Part shown: positions 28,265 through 36,786 of the stretch, piece by piece | Numbering within the stretch: position 1 is the stretch's first letter | Layout of the letters: each line of letters starts with the position of its first letter | Source of the DNA: 21-14-0-10-47-8 sp966211795 | GTDB taxonomy: Bacteria; Bdellovibrionota; Bdellovibrionia; Bdellovibrionales; Bdellovibrionaceae | DNA length: 64,000 nucleotides | Assembly (NCBI GenBank): GCA_966211795.1 | Contig: CBIHNW010000017.1 | Span: 1 to 64,000, forward strand | Direction: 5' to 3' | Translations under genes and position numbers: made by a program | Notes under the pieces: model-generated | What the model was told of the DNA's origin: nothing | The model's input: only the letters and a program-made list of their open reading frames with translations | Database searches by the model: none

Positions 28265-28648
28265 TTATCTCAGTTCTGCTGAGCGACCCAGGACTGAAGC
28301 GACCTCGGCTTGAATCATTTCTGGAGAGAAAGGCTTGGTGAGGTATTTGGTGGCCCCCGCTTTCAACGCTGTCTCTTTCGAAACATCGTCGCCGCGAGTG
28401 GTGATGATGATGACCGGAAAATCCCGCAGCTTATCTTGCGAGCGCACGAATTGGACGACTTCGATGCCACCAATATCGGGCATGTTCAAGTCCAACAACA
28501 AAAGATCGAATGGCTTCAAAGAAAGCTGTTCGATTGCTTCCAAACCGTTTCCGGCTTGGGTGAATGAAAAATCATTCTGTCCACGCAGGCAGGCAATAAC
28601 CATTTCACGCATCACTTTGCTGTCATCAACGACTAAAATTTCGGTCAT
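28265..28648 (-). CDS. cheY: Chemotaxis response regulator CheY
   Basis: Encodes 127 residues from the ATG at 28648, preceded by GAGGTG at five bases; the 28 extra upstream codons lie across the promoter and are rejected. It is a single receiver domain: VVDDS (6-10), phospho-acceptor D53 in LLLDLNMPD, the conserved Thr in IIITTRGDD and K104 in LTKPFS. It is the first gene of the operon. CheA should phosphorylate it; the output (flagellar motor or other) cannot be read. Confidence 0.93.
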   Translation of the reverse strand: MTEILVVDDSKVMREMVIACLRGQNDFSFTQAGNGLEAIEQLSLKPFDLLLLDLNMPDIGGIEVVQFVRSQDKLRDFPVIIITTRGDDVSKETALKAGATKYLTKPFSPEMIQAEVASVLGRSAELR

Positions 28649-28666
28649 GCCGCACCTCGGGGGCGG

Positions 28667-28695
28667 ACTATAAGAATTGCTATATTTAGAGTCAA
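28667..28695 (-). promoter_or_regulatory. Sigma-70-type promoter of the che operon
   Basis: On the minus strand TTGACT (28690-28695) and TATAGT (28667-28672) are separated by exactly 17 bases. The -10 box ends 18 bases before the cheY ATG. This is close to the vegetative consensus. Confidence 0.8.
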
Positions 28696-28779
28696 CTGTT
28701 TCATCTTTTTTAACTTCTGTGTGAAGTGACATGGTGAAATAATCTTGGTATCTCGCACCGTTCGTGGCAAAACGAGCCG

Positions 28780-30216
28780 ATGACCAATCTGATCAGCCCC
28801 GATGAGCGCCGAACTATCTGGATTGTCGATGACAGTCCCACTGACGCCGAAAGGGCTCAGCGGCTTCTCGCGAACAAACATTTTGTCCAAGTCATTCATG
28901 ACGGAGCTGAAGCTCTGGAGCGGCTTTCGCAGGGTTTGCGCCCCGATCTTCTTTTGCTGGATTGGGTCATGCCTGGAGTTTCTGGAATCGAAGTTTGCAA
29001 GTATCTGAAATCAGGTTCGGGCGATCTCGCTAAAATTCCAATCATTCTTCTCACGGCTCGTTACGGTCCTGCCGAAATCGCGGAAGCTTATGATTCCGGC
29101 GCCAATGACTATGTCTCCAAACCCTTTATCGACAATGAATTGCGGGCGCGGGTCGAATCTCTCTTGCAGAGCAAACGCCTTTTGCAAAGAGCGGAAGAAG
29201 CCGAAGCCGACGTGCGCAGTCTTTTGTCAAATGCACCAGATCCCATCTTTGCCATCGATGCCCAAGGCAAAGTGAAATTTATCAACGAAGAGGGCCTGCG
29301 GATTTTCAAAAAGCCGCGCGAAGAAATCATTGGCAGCGGATTTGATTCTTTGGTCCCCGATATGAGCGTGCGAAATTTAACCGTGGCTGCCGGCGAATCT
29401 TATTTGCCAATTCCGGACGTGCAAATCGGTAAGCGAATTTTTTCTCCATCCATTCGTGTCTTGCCTTCAGATAGCGCCGCCTCGACCACGGTGGTTCTTC
29501 GGGACGTGACGGAACGGCGTCAAGCCGACAATCGTCGATTGGATTTTTACTCGGTGGTGGCGCACGATTTGCGAACTCCGATCACCGCGATTCTTTTGCG
29601 CTTAGAAATGGCCTTCCGTGGAATTCACGGATTGCTTCCGGCGGCACATCTCGATGACTTGCGAAAGACAGAGATCAGCCTGCGATCCTTACTGGGCCTG
29701 ATCAATGACTTTCTGGATCTCGCCCGTTTCGAAGGTGTCGGTTACAAAGTCGACTTGAAGCCGCTCAACCTCGGACACTTGGCTTTATCGACCATGGAGG
29801 ATTTCAAACCCCTGATCGAAAAGAATGACCTCTCCTGGAGTCAAACCGGATTGAATACCGATGTCATGGTCATGGGCGATAGCCAGCGTTTAGCGCAGGT
29901 TCTTTCAAATTTGATCGGCAATGCCATCAAGTTCACTCCGTCGGGCGGAAAAATTTCGATCTCTCTTTCGACCACTCCCGAACATGTCGAGTTCCTGATT
30001 GAAGACACGGGCAAAGGCATTCCGAAAAACGAACTTCCCACACTATTTGATCGTTACACGCGCGCGCTGGATGCCGACCGAACTTCGGAGGGCACCGGTC
30101 TTGGCTTGATGATCGTGCGCGAAATCATTGAAGCGCATGGTGGAAAAATCGGCGTCGAAAGCCAAGTCGGTCAGGGCAGCAAATTTTGGTTTCGCCTGAA
30201 GCGCAACTTAAAATAA
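28780..30216 (+). CDS. Receiver-PAS-histidine kinase hybrid
   Basis: Encodes 478 residues. The order is an N-terminal receiver (about 12-130, phospho-acceptor D61 in LLLLDWVMPG), a PAS domain (about 145-248, SLLSNAPDPIFAID), HisKA with H262 in VVAHDLRTPITA, and an HATPase domain with NLIGNAIKFTPSGG, EDTGKGIP and GTGLGLMIV. No membrane segment is visible, so it is a soluble kinase. The N-terminal receiver suggests it is itself controlled by phosphotransfer, possibly from the divergently encoded CheA. No dedicated output regulator lies next to it; the lone receiver at the far end of the che operon is a possible partner. Confidence 0.93.
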   Translation: MTNLISPDERRTIWIVDDSPTDAERAQRLLANKHFVQVIHDGAEALERLSQGLRPDLLLLDWVMPGVSGIEVCKYLKSGSGDLAKIPIILLTARYGPAEIAEAYDSGANDYVSKPFIDNELRARVESLLQSKRLLQRAEEAEADVRSLLSNAPDPIFAIDAQGKVKFINEEGLRIFKKPREEIIGSGFDSLVPDMSVRNLTVAAGESYLPIPDVQIGKRIFSPSIRVLPSDSAASTTVVLRDVTERRQADNRRLDFYSVVAHDLRTPITAILLRLEMAFRGIHGLLPAAHLDDLRKTEISLRSLLGLINDFLDLARFEGVGYKVDLKPLNLGHLALSTMEDFKPLIEKNDLSWSQTGLNTDVMVMGDSQRLAQVLSNLIGNAIKFTPSGGKISISLSTTPEHVEFLIEDTGKGIPKNELPTLFDRYTRALDADRTSEGTGLGLMIVREIIEAHGGKIGVESQVGQGSKFWFRLKRNLK

Positions 30217-30471
30217 TGGCCTTAGCGCACATCAAACTTGTTCGTTTCTAAAACTGATTGTTGCCCAATCCGTAGCGGTCGTCAGGGCAACCTGACCAAG
30301 CAAAGATCTCGGTCACCGAGACGACGTTCAAAAATACCTCGGTGATGTTCCAATTGTGAACGTCAGCAACCCCCGTCGCAATCAAATCTGCCACTCCAAC
30401 GGTTCTGATCGATGGCACAGCCATTGCTTTATTGGATTTCCAATACATTGACTCGCAAAAAGGAGATTTCG

Positions 30472-30735
30472 ATGGAAATCAATAAGAATACCGTCAAAGG
30501 AAAATGGACCGAAATCAAAGGTGAAGTTCAAAAAGCTTGGGGACAACTCACCAATGACGAATTGGAACAAACAAAAGGTGATGCGAAAGCCATCGGTGGT
30601 TTGATCCAACAAAAATACGGTCAAAAACAAGAAGACTATCATCAGAAATTGTCCGACATCTTGGCGAAATTTGACGACTCAAAAGAAGAAGCTGTTGCTT
30701 CCGTCAAACAAAACCTCAAAGAAGATCGCCACTAG
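30472..30735 (+). CDS. CsbD-like stress protein
   Basis: Encodes 87 residues from the ATG at 30472 with AAGGAG upstream; the longer frame has no support. The KGKWTEIKGEVQKAWGQLT start and GDAKAIGGLIQQKYG centre are hallmarks of the CsbD/YjbJ family, abundant small hydrophilic proteins induced by general stress. The biochemical role is unknown. It is followed by a strong hairpin and then the DUF883-like gene, and both may belong to one stress regulon. Confidence 0.9.
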   Translation: MEINKNTVKGKWTEIKGEVQKAWGQLTNDELEQTKGDAKAIGGLIQQKYGQKQEDYHQKLSDILAKFDDSKEEAVASVKQNLKEDRH

Positions 30736-30742
30736 AAACCAT

Positions 30743-30778
30743 GGCCTATCCAGATGGCTTTGGCAGTCTGGATAGGCC
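30743..30778 (+). terminator. Hairpin after csbD-like gene
   Basis: Perfect 12-bp arms GGCCTATCCAGA/TCTGGATAGGCC enclose a 12-base loop, eight bases after the stop. Only a short TT follows, so it may be a weak terminator or an mRNA 3'-stabilising hairpin between two stress genes. Confidence 0.6.
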
Positions 30779-30808
30779 TTCATTGAATTCAAATATTTCG
30801 GAGATTTT

Positions 30809-31105
30809 ATGGCTCAACAAGCAACGACTGAAGCAAAAAATAAAATGAATGGCGCTAAGAAACATGCCGCCCACACCACCGAGGAAGCCGCTTCCACAGT
30901 GATGAGTGAAATTCAAACTTTGTCTCAAGATCTCTCTTCACGCGCTCGTGAAATGACTTCTGAGATCAAAGAGTATTATAAGACGGGTCACAAATACGTC
31001 CGTAGCAACCCAGTCAAAAGCCTGGCGGTTGCCGCCGGCGCGGGTTTGTTGATTGGCGGATTCGTCGCCATGATGATCGGCCGTCGCGACTCTTCAGAAT
31101 CTTAA
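30809..31105 (+). CDS. DUF883 (ElaB/YqjD-like) membrane-anchored protein
   Basis: Encodes 98 residues. The hydrophilic helical N-terminal two thirds are followed by the family's YVRSNPVKSLAVAAGAGLL segment, in which a C-terminal membrane helix (about 70-91) is flanked by GRRDS. ElaB/YqjD proteins are tail-anchored inner-membrane proteins that bind ribosomes in stationary phase. It stands just downstream of the CsbD-like gene, which fits a stress or stationary-phase role. Confidence 0.85.
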   Translation: MAQQATTEAKNKMNGAKKHAAHTTEEAASTVMSEIQTLSQDLSSRAREMTSEIKEYYKTGHKYVRSNPVKSLAVAAGAGLLIGGFVAMMIGRRDSSES

Positions 31106-31458
31106 AACCAAAATTATTTTTAAACCCCAAGTGGTCCGACCTCTTTCTGCGGGTCACCACTTGGGTGATTCCAACATCCCACACGCGAGCCGGGCCTATG
31201 CTCGGTTCAGCCCCAAAACAAGCCAAGCGTCAAGGGTTCGACAGCCGAACTCCTTCAGCTTGGCTTTCTCATTTTCAGCTCACATCAGACCGAACGCCTT
31301 TGTTTTCGTTTTCCGATCGGACCTGCTCCAATCCAATCTGATTTGACCTTGTTCTTCTCTGCTCTGAGCGCATTAAATTGAATTCAAGAAGGAACCAATG
31401 AAAGATATTTCCTTTGATCGATAGAAATATTATGTTGAATGAAAATCAGGAGCCCCTC
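31106..31458. other. Intergenic region with hairpin and short leader frame
   Basis: A perfect 10-bp hairpin, CCCAAGTGGT/ACCACTTGGG, lies at 31126-31165 just after the DUF883 stop, without a clear T-run. Further on, an 8-codon frame MKDISFDR (31398-31424) has AAGAAGGA upstream and ends just before the M14 peptidase gene. Nothing else is recognised. Confidence 0.5.
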
Positions 31459-32334
31459 ATGCCGTGGCAGCAAGCGGAAAAAGAAAACTGGTACAAACAG
31501 CAAAAGATTCAACGCTCGTATCAAGAACATGTCGTCAGCAAAATTCAAAAATTAAAATCAGCTTTTGACGTGACCATTTACGGCGCGCTTTCTGAAAATC
31601 CAGAACGCTACCCGCTTTACCTCATCCGCTCGAAAAAAATGGATCCAGCGAAAAAAACCGTTCTCGTCACCGGAGGAGTTCACGGGTACGAAACCAGCGG
31701 CGTGCATGGCGCCCTTCGCTTTATGGAAAAACACGCTGCCACCTATGAGAATTTCTTTCATTTTGTTTGCGCTCCGTGCATCAGCCCTTGGGCCTATGAG
31801 ACCATCAATCGATGGAACACCCAAGCGATTGATCCGAACCGATCGTTTCGCAATGAGAGCCCGGCCGAAGAATGCCGACTTTTCATGAAGGCCACCGCGG
31901 ATTTGAAACCCTTCGCGCATTTCGACCTGCACGAAACCACCGACACTGACAACACGATCTTTCGTCCCGCACTCGAGCAGCGAGACGGAATCACCATCGA
32001 ATTCTCACCGATTCCCGATGGTTTTTACACTGTGGGTGACAGCGAAAATCCACAAAACGATTTTCAAAAAGCAATCATCGATGCCGTTCGCCGGGTCACG
32101 CACATCGCTCCCGCGGATGAACGCGGCACCATCATCGGCGACAAAATCGAACAAGAAGGAGTGATCAACTACCCACTGAAAAAATTATTCCTCTGCGCCG
32201 GAATTTTCTCGCCCCCCTACTGCACAACAACCGAGGTCTATCCAGACAGCCCTAAGGTCACACCCGAAATCTGCATCGAAGCGCAAATCGCCGCCATTCG
32301 CGGTGGCCTTGATTTTATTCAAAACTACGAATGA
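31459..32334 (+). CDS. M14-family metallocarboxypeptidase
   Basis: Encodes 291 residues from the ATG at 31459, which has AGGAG upstream; a TTG at 31414 and an ATG at 31432 are in-frame alternatives without one. The M14 zinc ligands appear as H75-x-x-E78 in GGVHGYETSG and H158 in HFDLHETTD, with the IDPNRSF substrate-binding motif between them and a likely catalytic Glu in TTEVYPD. No signal peptide is seen, so it is probably cytoplasmic. Relatives act as carboxypeptidases or deacylases on peptidoglycan peptides or small amides; the exact substrate is open. Confidence 0.85.
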   Translation: MPWQQAEKENWYKQQKIQRSYQEHVVSKIQKLKSAFDVTIYGALSENPERYPLYLIRSKKMDPAKKTVLVTGGVHGYETSGVHGALRFMEKHAATYENFFHFVCAPCISPWAYETINRWNTQAIDPNRSFRNESPAEECRLFMKATADLKPFAHFDLHETTDTDNTIFRPALEQRDGITIEFSPIPDGFYTVGDSENPQNDFQKAIIDAVRRVTHIAPADERGTIIGDKIEQEGVINYPLKKLFLCAGIFSPPYCTTTEVYPDSPKVTPEICIEAQIAAIRGGLDFIQNYE

Positions 32335-32421
32335 TCAATCTGCAAATCCCTTTTGAAGCCATGACCAACGTTCAGCTGAAAAAATAGACTCTCCCAGCAA
32401 ATGGCTCGGACCTTAAAGACT

Positions 32422-32973
32422 TTATTTGAACTCGTAAGCCAGATTGAAAAATGGCAACAGATCCGTTTGCTTCATACTCTGATTCAGAGATTGGTCGTTC
32501 GGAGATAACTCTTTGGTGTAAGTGCGGGTCGAATAAATCAATGAAGGCCCAAACAATAAATTTCCCGAAGCCCAGTGGTAGCCGATTTCGAATTGCAATC
32601 CACTGCCACCATAAGTGGTGGTGCCACCTGATTCGATCGAATACTTGGCACTATAAAGATAAGTCCCTAAAAAATGCCAGTTGGTATCCAGATAGCCAAG
32701 GCTCGGTCCGTAATCCGTGTTCGAATAGGTGGTCGTCGATCCACTGGACACCGTCTTCGACCAAGAATTGTAAGTCACGCCGACCATGAATCCATTGCCC
32801 GCCACCCAGGCCGCCGTCAGCGTTGGAAAAAGATCCGTGGTCCGAGTATCCGTCGTCCCATTATCCGAATCATTGCTCCAATAAAACAGGTCCAACCCCA
32901 GATACCCGGCCGCCTGAACCTGAGAACCCGTCAGCAAAAGAATCAAAACGAAGAGTCGCAAGGTCGTTTTCAT
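32422..32973 (-). CDS. Small outer-membrane beta-barrel protein
   Basis: Encodes 183 residues from the ATG at 32973 with GAGGTG upstream. A signal peptide is clear (LRLFVLILLLTGSQVQA, cleavage after about residue 20). The mature part alternates polar and hydrophobic residues in about eight strands (GYLGLDLFYWSN, GFMVGVTYNSWS, WHFLGTYLYSAKY) and ends LAYEFK, with the hydrophobic/aromatic-rich end that suits barrel assembly. It resembles OmpW- or OmpA-barrel-like small proteins. The function is unknown. Confidence 0.75.
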   Translation of the reverse strand: MKTTLRLFVLILLLTGSQVQAAGYLGLDLFYWSNDSDNGTTDTRTTDLFPTLTAAWVAGNGFMVGVTYNSWSKTVSSGSTTTYSNTDYGPSLGYLDTNWHFLGTYLYSAKYSIESGGTTTYGGSGLQFEIGYHWASGNLLFGPSLIYSTRTYTKELSPNDQSLNQSMKQTDLLPFFNLAYEFK

Positions 32974-33190
32974 AGCCGCACCTCTTTCGAATGGCTTCAA
33001 CAAGCATAGAATATCACCATTGTGACGGGCCCTGAAGAAACCGGGGACCGGATCTCACACCAAGCCGCGCGTCTGTCAAAAAATTGAGCTAAAAAAGAAG
33101 GATTCTCAGACTGGTCGCCAAAGCACTTGTCCCAAACCAAATCATTTTGTGAATTGCAAAATCAGGCCGATATCGGACATGATAGGTCCC

Positions 33191-33619
33191 ATGAACTCAC
33201 TTTTAATCTACCCACTCTTCGCCATGTTTCTGCTCACCCTCTTCGTCATGATTCGCATGTTCGTCACGCGGGTCAAGGCGCTGAAATCCGGGGCCGTGAA
33301 AATGAGCTACTTTAAAATTTACAACCAAGAAGCGGGCCCGACCGAAATGGAGCAGGCCAGCCGCCATTTTTCAAATCTCTTTGAAGCTCCCGTTTTATTT
33401 TACGTCGTCACGATTCTGGGAATTTTATTTTCCGAAGGATATCTCTTCACCGGACTGGCGTGGGGTTACGTCATGGCTCGCGCGGTTCACGCTTACATTC
33501 ACCTGGGCTCAAACCATGTGATGTCCCGCATGCGCGCGTACGCCGTCGGTTGGCTCATGCTGATCTTGATGTGGGGAGTATTGATGTTCCACCAGCTCGT
33601 ACCGGCCCACGCTAGCTAA
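33191..33619 (+). CDS. MAPEG-family membrane protein
   Basis: Encodes 142 residues from the ATG at 33191; an ATG at 33179 is possible. Four hydrophobic helices are visible. The family pattern is present: R-x-x-x-N near NHVMSRMRAY, HFSNLFEAPVLFYV and ARAVHAYIHLGSNH. MAPEG proteins of bacteria are inner-membrane relatives of microsomal glutathione S-transferases; the catalytic ability of this one is unknown. It stands alone on the plus strand. Confidence 0.85.
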   Translation: MNSLLIYPLFAMFLLTLFVMIRMFVTRVKALKSGAVKMSYFKIYNQEAGPTEMEQASRHFSNLFEAPVLFYVVTILGILFSEGYLFTGLAWGYVMARAVHAYIHLGSNHVMSRMRAYAVGWLMLILMWGVLMFHQLVPAHAS

Positions 33620-33685
33620 CGGCGCGCCTCATTCTTTCACGTCCCTGCTCCCAATTCCGTCTCAATTTGAAAAATACGTCTGCCA

Positions 33686-33726
33686 TCGACAGTTCTGACG
33701 GCATGTCGATACTTTCTCGACAGTTC
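33686..33726. repeat. Direct repeats TCGACAGTTC
   Basis: Two exact copies of TCGACAGTTC (33686-33695 and 33717-33726) start 31 bases apart, about three DNA turns. A related inverted ATGTCGAT lies between them. They sit 104-144 bases upstream of the Cys-rich lipoprotein and could be regulator-binding sites. Confidence 0.4.
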
Positions 33727-33829
33727 ATTTCAATGAGAAAGAAAAAAAACCGATCCGAATGTCAGGCAGTGCATGGTCTGCGCTTTGCTTTGATCAACAG
33801 AGAACCATCAATGCTGAAGGAGTCCTTCG

Positions 33830-34369
33830 ATGAAATTCATTCGTCCCAAATTGATACTGACCGTGCTGGCATTCGGTTTGATGGCCTCTTTCCAAAACTG
33901 TAACAAAACGAGCTTCACCTCGACGCCGGAACAGTCTCAACAAGCTTCGTCGACTCCGACCGAAACTCAGACGCCAACGACGGTGACCACCTTGCCCGTC
34001 ACACGGACGACTCTGGCACAACCATCAACAACGACCACGGTTCCCAACTCGCAGCCGCCAGCCGTCTACTCGACTTGCGAATCGAAGACCCTGATTGTGG
34101 CTTGTCCAGACAATGCTGTGAACTGCACTTGCACGGCGACACTTCCGGGCGGCTCATTTCAAGAGGGTCTTTGGATTTCCAGCCCGACCCCGGATCGCAC
34201 CAAGAATGGCACGGGACCGAACTGCAAATACTTAGTTCCAGATGGAAATGACAACGCAGCCCATAGCGGAACCGTCGTCAGCCCCGACATAGGAACCTGC
34301 ACCAATTATTGTTCCGTGATGGCAAAATGCTTGAACGGCCAATGGCAACAAGCCAAATCAACTTGGTAA
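33830..34369 (+). CDS. Cys-rich lipoprotein with Thr/Pro linker
   Basis: Encodes 179 residues with AAGGAG seven bases before the ATG. The signal ends in the unusual lipobox ASFQNC (Cys at residue 24), a type common in Bdellovibrio-like genomes. A Thr/Pro/Ser linker follows (about 30-78), then a compact domain with eight cysteines (CESK, ACPD, CTCTATLPGG, CKYL, CTNYC, CLNGQW) that probably form disulfides. The domain itself is unknown to me. Surface location is inferred from the lipid anchor and stalk. Confidence 0.7.
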   Translation: MKFIRPKLILTVLAFGLMASFQNCNKTSFTSTPEQSQQASSTPTETQTPTTVTTLPVTRTTLAQPSTTTTVPNSQPPAVYSTCESKTLIVACPDNAVNCTCTATLPGGSFQEGLWISSPTPDRTKNGTGPNCKYLVPDGNDNAAHSGTVVSPDIGTCTNYCSVMAKCLNGQWQQAKSTW

Positions 34370-34403
34370 TGGAAGCTTCGCTCTCGCATTTTCTCAGGCG
34401 TGG

Positions 34404-34901
34404 CTAATCGAGTTCGGATTCGCCCAGGGATTCAAACAGTTTTTCCATGCGCGAATAAAGCTCGATCAGGTACTTGTGCGGATTCTTACCGGCCATCGCC
34501 GCCATGTCTTCGATTTTCTGCACGCAGCTCAGATCATTGCACAGCAAGTAAGAATGACTGACCCGCGAATTCAAGGTCAGTGACATCAAGCCGATCTCAT
34601 CGGACGAACCATAGGCGTGGCACCAGTTGCAAAGATTCCCGGTCGGTCCGCCACGAATCGGAACTTTTTTAAAAGCCACCCCACGCGGAAGATCCCAATT
34701 GGGAAGCTTAAAGACCAGGTAAACGTAAACGCCGGAAGACTCTTTCCAGGTAAAGTAAGACCGAACATGAATCGGGAACTGCAGATCCTCGGGCAAGATC
34801 AATTTCTTCAGGTCCGGCTTGCGAAACGCATCCATCAATTCCTGTTTCGAGGCGATCGTGAACACATTGTTGGAATGAACAGTATCGGGCTGAATATTCA
34901 T
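34404..34901 (-). CDS. FBP-domain (FusB-like, EF-G-binding) zinc protein
   Basis: Encodes 165 residues from the ATG at 34901; the start is uncertain because the ribosome site is poor. The C-terminal half has a treble-clef zinc pattern: CNWC (about 98-101) and CNDLSC (about 127-132), with GLMSL and a following helix. This matches the FBP C-terminal domain of FusB/FusC-type proteins, which bind elongation factor G and free it from stalled or fusidic-acid-blocked ribosomes. The N-terminal helices (SKQELMDAFRKPDLKKL) fit the same family. An EF-G gene lies 19 kb away. Confidence 0.75.
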   Translation of the reverse strand: MNIQPDTVHSNNVFTIASKQELMDAFRKPDLKKLILPEDLQFPIHVRSYFTWKESSGVYVYLVFKLPNWDLPRGVAFKKVPIRGGPTGNLCNWCHAYGSSDEIGLMSLTLNSRVSHSYLLCNDLSCVQKIEDMAAMAGKNPHKYLIELYSRMEKLFESLGESELD

Positions 34902-35067
34902 ACCCTGATTGTAAAGAACCCCGAGAACCGAAGTCAATTTGCCAGACCCCGACCTGCCGCAACTGATTTTCCACACGGAATGTTCCTGATTTCGAGAAAA
35001 AAAGCCCAGAAGTCTCTCCCCGCGCTGTCGAACGACCGATGCCTATCTGCTGAAACAGTGGAGGCCG

Positions 35068-36573
35068 ATGAAAATTCTGAATCTGACCTCAATCATGATT
35101 TCAACTCTTGCGATCTCCGCCGCCGCATTCGCACGTCATCCAGATTCGATCAAAGCCCTGAAAGACGTTTCCGAAGACAACCGTGCCCGCGCCGAGCAAA
35201 TCGCCAATGCGCTGCAAACCCAGATGAAAGATCCGGAACACAAAGGTCAGATTTACATGGACCTGGACTCGAACGTTCAGCAAGAGGTCTTCAGCAAGCC
35301 CGGATTTTTCTCGAGCGATGTCTGTGCCCAAGACGTGGCTCAAAGCGGGAAGAAAAAAGCATCTCCCGGATGCCAGACTATCGGCGCCCTGCAATCTCAG
35401 ACCGAGGTCAAGGCCACTGGCCAAGTTCGTTTCACCGAACTTCCCAATGAAAATGACGAAAAGGTTTTAGCGGCCTTCTACGAAGTCGAATTTCCCACCG
35501 ATCAGGGCTTGAAAAAAGGCTGGATTGCGGGAGACACGGTTTCGATGAAGCCTTCTTTTTCCCAGATCGTCACCAAGCAGGCAAAGACGACACAAAATCT
35601 TTTTCACAATATTTGCAATGGGATTTCGCGAATTTCGATCTTTTCCTCGGCGCCAACCGACAGCGCGGCCGCCGTTGCCATGGCTTCGATTCATTCCTCT
35701 TATAAAAAACAGCTCGAGGATCAAAAGCAGGACATGCCCGAAGTCTCCGAGGCGGTGAAGAAAATCTCGCCCCTCATCGGCAAGTGCGTGCTCGAACCGG
35801 CCAAAGGCCAAATGCCCGACGCCAAGGGAAACGTCACTTTTGAAGCTCCGAAGAATCTGAAATCAAACATCGTCTACGATGAAAAAGTTCTGCCCTCGGT
35901 CATGAAAAACTTTTCGAACGCTCAGGATTTGAAAATACCCCGTCTGAATGCGCAGAAGTTGGTGGAAATCGACGCTTTGGCGCGAACCATCTTCGCCGAG
36001 ATGGCCAGCTGCATCCCGATCGGCAGCCAATATTCGATGGCGGTGGCACGCGTGATTCTCAACCGTGAGCTCGCCATGGAAAAAAATCCGAACGCCACCA
36101 AAGAATTTATTTACGAACGAAACACCCATTGGCCCGGAAAAAATGACATCACCCGCGCCGCCTCGTCGCCAGTGCAATTCAGCGCCTGGAATAAAAAGAT
36201 CATCGATTTTGAAGAATTGAATGACGACCGTGAAGACCGCGTCGAAGCCCTGCGCAAAGGGAAAAAAATGTCGCAGGCCAAAGCCGAAAAAATAGCCAAT
36301 GAAGAAATCAAACCGAACGCAAAGACCGGAGCTTATTACAAATTTAACGAATCCGGCCTGATGCACACCTTGTGTCCCCCCTCAAATCTGAAAGAGCCCT
36401 ATTACGACGGACATCTCCCTTCCGAGTCCCTGCACGCGATCTGGCAAAACACCGTCAAGGTCGCGATCGAGGCCACCCTCTACCCTGAAAACTTCAATAA
36501 AAAACCAACGAGCTTCGCGACGTTCTTCATTACACCTCGGGCCGATCCAAATTTTACAACTTTAAGCAAGTGA
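35068..36573 (+). CDS. Secreted SleB-like cell-wall hydrolase
   Basis: Encodes 501 residues with GGAGG upstream of the ATG and a signal peptide ending near AAAFA (residue 22). Residues about 300-490 resemble the SleB/hydrolase_2 fold: LARTIFAEMASC with candidate catalytic E311, QYSMAVARVILNR, and SPVQFSAW. SleB-type enzymes are lytic transglycosylases that cut peptidoglycan. The N-terminal part (about 60-165) contains a beta-rich SH3-like stretch that may bind the wall, followed by a helical linker. In a predatory bacterium this could act on self or prey wall. The family assignment is by motif only. Confidence 0.65.
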   Translation: MKILNLTSIMISTLAISAAAFARHPDSIKALKDVSEDNRARAEQIANALQTQMKDPEHKGQIYMDLDSNVQQEVFSKPGFFSSDVCAQDVAQSGKKKASPGCQTIGALQSQTEVKATGQVRFTELPNENDEKVLAAFYEVEFPTDQGLKKGWIAGDTVSMKPSFSQIVTKQAKTTQNLFHNICNGISRISIFSSAPTDSAAAVAMASIHSSYKKQLEDQKQDMPEVSEAVKKISPLIGKCVLEPAKGQMPDAKGNVTFEAPKNLKSNIVYDEKVLPSVMKNFSNAQDLKIPRLNAQKLVEIDALARTIFAEMASCIPIGSQYSMAVARVILNRELAMEKNPNATKEFIYERNTHWPGKNDITRAASSPVQFSAWNKKIIDFEELNDDREDRVEALRKGKKMSQAKAEKIANEEIKPNAKTGAYYKFNESGLMHTLCPPSNLKEPYYDGHLPSESLHAIWQNTVKVAIEATLYPENFNKKPTSFATFFITPRADPNFTTLSK

Positions 36574-36712
36574 AGCCATCTATTCAAGGCCGCGCCATCG
36601 ACAGCGACCGCTGCCTGAACCTCTGGGTCAAAAAGAAAAATTAAAGGGCCTCTAGAGCGCCGGACGCCCCTTGGCTTCGTCCCATCTTGCAACCACCAGT
36701 AAAATTTAGCCA

Positions 36713-36746
36713 TGTATCCAGAATTTGGATACAGTTTGAATCCAAA
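36713..36746. promoter_or_regulatory. Palindromic operator candidate for the second TIGR02147 module
   Basis: TGTATCCA and TGGATACA form a perfect 8-bp inverted repeat around GAATT (36713-36733). The right arm is reused in a second inverted repeat, TTTGGAT/ATCCAAA (36724-36746). The cluster ends 40 bases before the regulator ATG. Confidence 0.65.
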
Positions 36747-36786
36747 TCTATTTCCGTTTGGTGGCAATTGGCTTATAAGACTTCGC

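Noticed and set aside
30248..30448. Minus-strand frame of 66 residues with TEVF/TEIF repeats
   Set aside because: It reads more like protein than most shadows, but there is no ribosome site and it overlaps the csbD upstream region; it might be a gene remnant.
33667..33903. Plus-strand frame overlapping the Cys-rich lipoprotein start
   Set aside because: It is out of frame with the supported lipoprotein and lacks a ribosome site.
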